Source: JAWXBK01 sp034439975 (GTDB lineage Bacteria > Pseudomonadota > Alphaproteobacteria > Dongiales > Dongiaceae). From it: a DNA stretch of 10,410 nt. Within the stretch, counting starts at the first letter, position 1, and the number at the start of each line of letters is the position of its first letter. Positions 6,276-10,410 of this stretch are shown here, in pieces. The notes beneath the pieces were generated by a model. That model worked only from the letters and a program-made list of their open reading frames with translations, made no database searches and was not told the DNA's origin. The position numbers and the translations under genes were made by a program. The DNA lies in NCBI GenBank assembly GCA_034439975.1, contig JAWXBK010000118.1:1-10410 (forward strand). The letters run 5' to 3'.

Positions 6276-8161
6276 CAGAAAGCCTGACCGATGCTGACAT
6301 AGAACTGGAAAGCTTTGTCGCTATCGCGTCCGTTGAGCGGAAAGGCGACGTCGAACCGGATCGGCCCGAAGCTGGTGTAATAGCGCGCGCCGATACCCGC
6401 CGCGACCAGCGGCGTTTCCGAGAACGGCGGCAAGCTGTCGCGGCCGACCTGCCCGGCATCGAGGAACGGCACGACGCCGATATCGTCGGTCAGCTTGATG
6501 CGCGCTTCGATGCCGATCTCCCAGACCGAGTTGCCGCCGAGCGGATCGTTGTTCGAGGCAAGCGGACCGATCGAGCGGGCCTCGTAGCCGCGCACCGATC
6601 CGCCACCGCCCGAGTAAAAGCGGCGATTGGCCGGCACGTTGTTCGGGCCGGTACCGACGATGGAGCCGAGCCGGCCGCGCATCGCGAAGATGACGCGATC
6701 GCCCTCGAACGGCGATATGTAGGTCGAGGCGATGGCGTCCAGCGCCAGATAGCTGTGCGTCTCCTCGAACGTCACGACGGTCGGCGTGCCGGTCAAATAG
6801 AGGCGGCTGCCCTCGGTCGGATCGAGCAGATTGTCGGTGCCGTCATAACGCGCGCCGAGCGGCAGCCCAAAGATGATATATTTTTCGTAACCGTTCGCGA
6901 CATCGGTGATCTCGGCGAACTCCAGTTCGGCGCCGCCCATCAGGGTCCAGTGTTCGTTCTGCTCGCGCTCGAGGCCGCTGAAGAAGCGCAGCGAGTTTTC
7001 TTCGAATGCATCGTCGTCTTCATGCGTCGCCGTCGCCTGCAAAAGCAGTGCCTGATCGATGCGCCGGAAGGCGGGCTTTCGCATCAGCGCATCGAACACC
7101 TGGCGCACGGGCGAGAGATCGAGCTCGAGCCGAACCTTCTCGCCTTCCGAGAAAGCGTTGCGATGTTCCCAGAAGATGGTCGTGCCCGGTCCGATATCGG
7201 TCGAATAGCTCAGCGTGGCGCCGATGGTGCGATGCTTGGATTCGACGGTACTGACCTGCATCGGCAGCGACCCGTCCGCCCCCGCGGTCGCGGCCGGCTC
7301 CACGGTTACGCTTTCGAACAGCTCGGTTTCGGAGAGACGGCGGCGATAATCGTCGACCTTACGCTGATCGTAGGGTGATCCCTCCTCCCACGGCACCAGG
7401 CGTTCGAGATAAGCGGTATCGACGTCGGTCAGTCCTTCATAGGCCATCGGCCCGAACTGCGTGACCAGGCCGGGATCGACGGTCAATGTGACGCGCATCG
7501 TACTCTTGGCATGATCGACCAGGATTTCGCTGTCGGTGATCGTTGCCAGAGGCCGCGCCGCATCGGCGAGCTGCCGCAGCAATTTCACCTCTGCCTGTTT
7601 GATCAGATCCGCGCGAGCGCGCATGTCGAACCTGAGGCCGAGCGCACTGAGATCGGCGATCTCGGGGGGTGGTGGCGGCTCCGAGCCGACATAGTCAATA
7701 CGGTATTGCTCGAGCCGATAGACCGGCCCGGTGTCGATCTCGAGCGTGACCAGAACCGGATCCACATTCTCGTCGATCGTGTAAGTGAGTTTGTAGCCGT
7801 AATAGCCGTCGGACCGCAGGGCGAGCGCAAAATTCTCGAGGTCGGTCGAGGTACGCCGATCGAGCCCCGCGAGACTCGCCGGCGGCGAGCCCTTGAGCCG
7901 GATCAGTTCGGACACGTCGATCAGCAGCTTGCCGATTCCGGATTTCTTGTCGACACCCTCGAGCGCGACCTCATAGCGGAGTGCGTCGGGCAGCGGTGCG
8001 ATTTCCTCGTTCGCCGGTTCGTTCTCGGCGGCCTGCGTCGCCGCGACGATGGCGCAGCAGAGAACAAAGGCGATTGCGACCAGAAAGAGCTGCGGCGGCG
8101 GCAGGGTACGGAATGCCGGGCGAAAACGGCCGGGCCAGGCGAGAGGCCCGTTTCGTGTCAC
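6275..8161 (-). CDS. tamA: TamA, Omp85/BamA-family outer-membrane protein
   Basis: A 628-residue Omp85-superfamily protein that works with TamB at the outer membrane. After a rather long N-region of about 24 residues, a hydrophobic signal segment (about 25-40) ends near ATQA (41-44). Residues about 62-308 form three POTRA-like domains, including a Pro-rich EPPPPPE stretch (161-167). Residues about 310-628 form the 16-stranded barrel, with DNLLDPTEGSR (443-453), the lid-loop motif GGGGSVRGYEARS (518-530) whose VRGY is the Omp85 hallmark, FLDAGQV (566-572) and a terminal Phe (IGQAF), as expected for a BAM-recognised beta-signal. The start is GTG at 8161, nine bases after the mnmA stop, with only a weak GGTAGG upstream; I see no in-frame ATG before the hydrophobic segment. 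E. coli TamA is 577 residues, so the extra length is mostly N-terminal and in loops. Confidence 0.95.
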   Translation of the reverse strand: MTRNGPLAWPGRFRPAFRTLPPPQLFLVAIAFVLCCAIVAATQAAENEPANEEIAPLPDALRYEVALEGVDKKSGIGKLLIDVSELIRLKGSPPASLAGLDRRTSTDLENFALALRSDGYYGYKLTYTIDENVDPVLVTLEIDTGPVYRLEQYRIDYVGSEPPPPPEIADLSALGLRFDMRARADLIKQAEVKLLRQLADAARPLATITDSEILVDHAKSTMRVTLTVDPGLVTQFGPMAYEGLTDVDTAYLERLVPWEEGSPYDQRKVDDYRRRLSETELFESVTVEPAATAGADGSLPMQVSTVESKHRTIGATLSYSTDIGPGTTIFWEHRNAFSEGEKVRLELDLSPVRQVFDALMRKPAFRRIDQALLLQATATHEDDDAFEENSLRFFSGLEREQNEHWTLMGGAELEFAEITDVANGYEKYIIFGLPLGARYDGTDNLLDPTEGSRLYLTGTPTVVTFEETHSYLALDAIASTYISPFEGDRVIFAMRGRLGSIVGTGPNNVPANRRFYSGGGGSVRGYEARSIGPLASNNDPLGGNSVWEIGIEARIKLTDDIGVVPFLDAGQVGRDSLPPFSETPLVAAGIGARYYTSFGPIRFDVAFPLNGRDSDKAFQFYVSIGQAF

Positions 8162-8170
8162 TGCGGCGAC

Positions 8171-9358
8171 CTACCCGACACTCAGGCGTGACACGCGCCC
8201 GAGATCTGCAACGACCGGCTCCCCCACACGCGACGATGCGCGCATCGCGCCTTCGGCTGCCGCGCGGCGAATGAAGCCGCCGCCGAGCACGCGCTCGCCG
8301 TCATAGACGACGCAGGCCTGGCCCGGTGCGACGCCTTCATGCGGCTGCTCGAAGCGCACGGTGAAATCGGGCATCACCCGCGCGGCCGCGGGCGCCATCG
8401 CCGAACGTACCCTGGCCGAGACCGGCAACCCGTCCGCAGGCGGCGGCGTTCCCTTGAGCCAGTTCACTTCGCGCAACCCGATTTCATCGACACCGAGCGC
8501 GGCGCGCGGACCGACGACGACACGCTGCTGCTCCGGCTCAAGTCGCACGACATAGAGCGGATCGCCGGGCATCGACGGATCGACGAGGCCGAGGCCGCGG
8601 CGCTGCCCGACCGTGTAACCGATCACACCCTCATGCCGGCCGAGCACGCGACCGTCAAGATGCACGATCTCGCCCGGTTCGATCGCACCGGGGCGCAGCC
8701 GCGCGACGACATCGACATAGCGGCCCTGCGGCACGAAACAGATATCCTGGCTGTCGGGCTTTGCCGCGACATCGAGCCCGTATCGTTCGGCGAGCGCGCG
8801 CGTCTCGCGCTTGTCGAGCGCGCCGAGCGGGAAGCGCAAGAAATCGAGCTGCGCCGGCGTCGTGGCGAACAGGAAATAGCTCTGGTCGCGCGATGCGTCG
8901 GCCGCGCGATGAAGTTCGGGTCCGTCGCGCCCCATCACGCGGCGCACATAATGGCCGGTCGCGAGTGCCGCGGCGCCCAAATCGCGCGCGATGCCGAGCA
9001 GGTCGCGGAACTTGGTGCGCTGGTTGCAGCGCACGCAGGGGATCGGCGTCTCGCCCGCCAGATAGGAATCGGCGAAATCCTCCATCACGTCGGCGCGAAA
9101 GCGCGCCTCGTGATCGAGCACGTAATGCGCCATACCGAGCCGGTCGGCGACACGCCGCGCATCGTGAATGTCCTGACCCGCACAGCAGGCGCCCTTGCGT
9201 CCGACCGCGACGCCATGGTCGTAGAGCTGCAGGGTCAGCCCGACCGTGTCGTAGCCGGCTTCCTTGAGCAGCGCCGCGGTCACCGAGGAATCGACGCCGC
9301 CCGACATTGCAACGACGACCCGCGCGCCCGGCGCGAGGCCAAGATCGAGCTTTTCCAT
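8171..9358 (-). CDS. mnmA: tRNA-specific 2-thiouridylase MnmA
   Basis: A 395-residue cytosolic enzyme that transfers sulfur to C2 of the wobble uridine (U34) of Lys, Glu and Gln tRNAs using ATP. Visible features: the PP-loop SGGVDSS (19-25); PCVRCN (107-112) with the first catalytic Cys at 108; ATGHY (133-137); DQSYFL (158-163); SQDICFVP (203-210) with the second catalytic Cys at 207; GQRRGLG (251-257); and the closing beta-barrel segment PGQACVVYDGERVLGGGFI (346-364). The protein continues about 32 residues past the GGG motif, where many homologues end sooner. The ATG at 9358 lies 31 bp after the upstream hydrolase stop, without a strong Shine-Dalgarno site. The TAG stop at 8171 is nine bases before the tamA GTG, so the genes are very likely co-transcribed. 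All catalytic residues are present. Confidence 0.96.
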   Translation of the reverse strand: MEKLDLGLAPGARVVVAMSGGVDSSVTAALLKEAGYDTVGLTLQLYDHGVAVGRKGACCAGQDIHDARRVADRLGMAHYVLDHEARFRADVMEDFADSYLAGETPIPCVRCNQRTKFRDLLGIARDLGAAALATGHYVRRVMGRDGPELHRAADASRDQSYFLFATTPAQLDFLRFPLGALDKRETRALAERYGLDVAAKPDSQDICFVPQGRYVDVVARLRPGAIEPGEIVHLDGRVLGRHEGVIGYTVGQRRGLGLVDPSMPGDPLYVVRLEPEQQRVVVGPRAALGVDEIGLREVNWLKGTPPPADGLPVSARVRSAMAPAAARVMPDFTVRFEQPHEGVAPGQACVVYDGERVLGGGFIRRAAAEGAMRASSRVGEPVVADLGRVSRLSVG

Positions 9359-9389
9359 AGCCAGAAACTAAGACCCGGCCCCGGGTGGT

Positions 9390-10410
9390 TCAACCGCCGC
9401 AGAGGGCATCGGCCAGGGCATCGTAAGGGCCGGCGTCGAACAGGAGGCCGATGGCCGCCGAAAAATGACCCCGATCGGCAAGAAACACGTTCGCCACCGG
9501 CAGATCCCAGAGCTTCGCCAGCACCACCCCGCCATCGTAAGGCGTGACCGTGTCGCGCGAGCCCAGCAGCATGAAGATCCGTTCGGGCTGCAAAGGTGCC
9601 GGGCCGGCGGGATCCGTGAACGAGGCAAGGCGCGCAAGCGTCTCCCGGGTCCAGCCCTGCGCGGTCAGCGCCGCCGGCAGCCCGACCGCGGCCGCCAAGC
9701 TCGAATCGTAGGAGAGCGTGCCGGCCAAAGCCGAGCTCGTCGCGAGCAGGAGGAAATCCGGGCGGCATTCGCCGGGCCAGTCGCGCGATCGATCCGCCAT
9801 GAACTGCGTCGTCAGCGCACCGAGACTGGTCCCGCCAAGCGCAACCGGCGCACCGTGGCTCGCCGCACGCGCCCAGCGAATCAGCATGCCGAGCTCGACC
9901 GATGCCGCCTGCAGCATTTCGATGGCACCGATCGGCTGGGTCGCGAGCATCTGTTCACCGCCATACCAGCCGGGGGCGCAACGCCGGTTATGGCCGGGTG
10001 CGCTCGGATGCACGACACGGATGCCACGGCGAAGCAGGCACAGCGTGGAATCGACAACACCGTTCATCATCTCGGTTTCGACGCCGAGGCCGTGACAGAG
10101 AATCGCGGTCGGCGGATTCTCGACATTGTCCGGTTCATAGACATGTACCCAGAACGTGTCGCCCGACATCGGCGATGGCGCACGCAGCCAGTATTCGGTG
10201 CCGAGATTCGTTGCGATCCGCCGCGATGTTTCCAACCGCATCGTCGCGGCGGGTGGTTCAATGCGGAGCGGTTTCGCCGGATCGAAGCGCGCGGCCACAT
10301 CGTCGATACCGGGAATGGCAAAGCGAACCGACGGCGGGCGGATCGACCGGACCAGCGGCACGACATGGCGGCGCGAGGCAAACCGGCTGTGGCTTGCGTG
10401 GCGCCACGCA
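9390..10410 (-). CDS. Alpha/beta hydrolase family protein (may extend past the right edge)
   Basis: An alpha/beta-hydrolase-fold protein of at least 323 residues. Numbered from an internal GTG at 10361, it shows an oxyanion-type HGLG (90-93), the nucleophile elbow GGTSLG with Ser179, an acid in GSRDTVTP (Asp270) and the catalytic His in DRGHF (His299), so the Ser-Asp-His triad is complete. A region with APGHNRR (121-127) and GWYGGEQ (131-137) resembles the ABHD18/DUF2048-like group, but I am not sure of this. The substrate is unknown; an esterase or lipase role is only inference. The frame stays open to the window edge and no ribosome binding site precedes the GTG at 10361, so the true start may lie outside. 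No signal peptide is seen in the visible part. It is the first visible gene of the block leading into mnmA-tamA-tamB. Confidence 0.8.
   Translation of the reverse strand, partial: AWRHASHSRFASRRHVVPLVRSIRPPSVRFAIPGIDDVAARFDPAKPLRIEPPAATMRLETSRRIATNLGTEYWLRAPSPMSGDTFWVHVYEPDNVENPPTAILCHGLGVETEMMNGVVDSTLCLLRRGIRVVHPSAPGHNRRCAPGWYGGEQMLATQPIGAIEMLQAASVELGMLIRWARAASHGAPVALGGTSLGALTTQFMADRSRDWPGECRPDFLLLATSSALAGTLSYDSSLAAAVGLPAALTAQGWTRETLARLASFTDPAGPAPLQPERIFMLLGSRDTVTPYDGGVVLAKLWDLPVANVFLADRGHFSAAIGLLFDAGPYDALADALCGG

Noticed and set aside
5163..7378. Long + strand frames opposite tamB and tamA (5163-6263, 6260-7378)
   Set aside because: Charged, low-complexity translations antisense to well-supported genes; codon-bias shadows.
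8339..9547. A 402-codon + strand frame opposite mnmA
   Set aside because: Antisense to a gene with all catalytic motifs intact; the translation shows no recognisable domain.

Overview
The window looks like chromosomal DNA from an alphaproteobacterium. Coding regions are GC-rich: one tamB line (4441-4500) counts about 68% G+C. The tRNA sequence, the tamA-tamB pair and the GTG start at tamA all suit that group, possibly Hyphomicrobiales, but the genus is an inference I cannot confirm.

Left edge (1-880): the 5' part of a periplasmic solute-binding protein gene of an ABC importer runs leftward out of the window. It has a clear signal peptide and Shine-Dalgarno site. About 520 bp of non-coding DNA follows, holding a terminator-like hairpin (784-821) and a paired CGATCG palindrome (854-871).

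Accessory gene (881-1552, + strand): the only rightward gene. It encodes a small uracil-DNA-glycosylase-superfamily protein and is much more AT-rich than its neighbours. It converges on a tRNA gene with anticodon CAT (1611-1687, minus), most likely elongator tRNA-Met. That tRNA has a well-formed promoter (1744-1772) and a hairpin in its leader.

Main block (1938-10410, all minus strand): read in transcription order, this is an alpha/beta hydrolase (running off the right edge), mnmA (tRNA 2-thiouridylase), tamA (Omp85-family outer-membrane protein with POTRA domains) and tamB (very large AsmA-like inner-membrane-anchored protein). The gaps are about 31 bp, 9 bp and a 1-base stop/start overlap (TGATG), so they probably form one operon. 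TamA and TamB together form the translocation and assembly module that supports outer-membrane protein or lipid homeostasis. MnmA modifies the wobble uridine of Lys, Glu and Gln tRNAs. The functional reason for joining mnmA to tamAB is not evident from the sequence.

I see no CRISPR array, insertion sequence, phage gene or clearly new multi-gene system. The items most worth a second look are the AT-rich glycosylase-like gene beside the tRNA 3' end, with its altered HTS motif, and the unexplained hairpin upstream of it. Most other long open frames lie antisense to tamB, tamA, mnmA and the hydrolase and appear to be codon-bias shadows.
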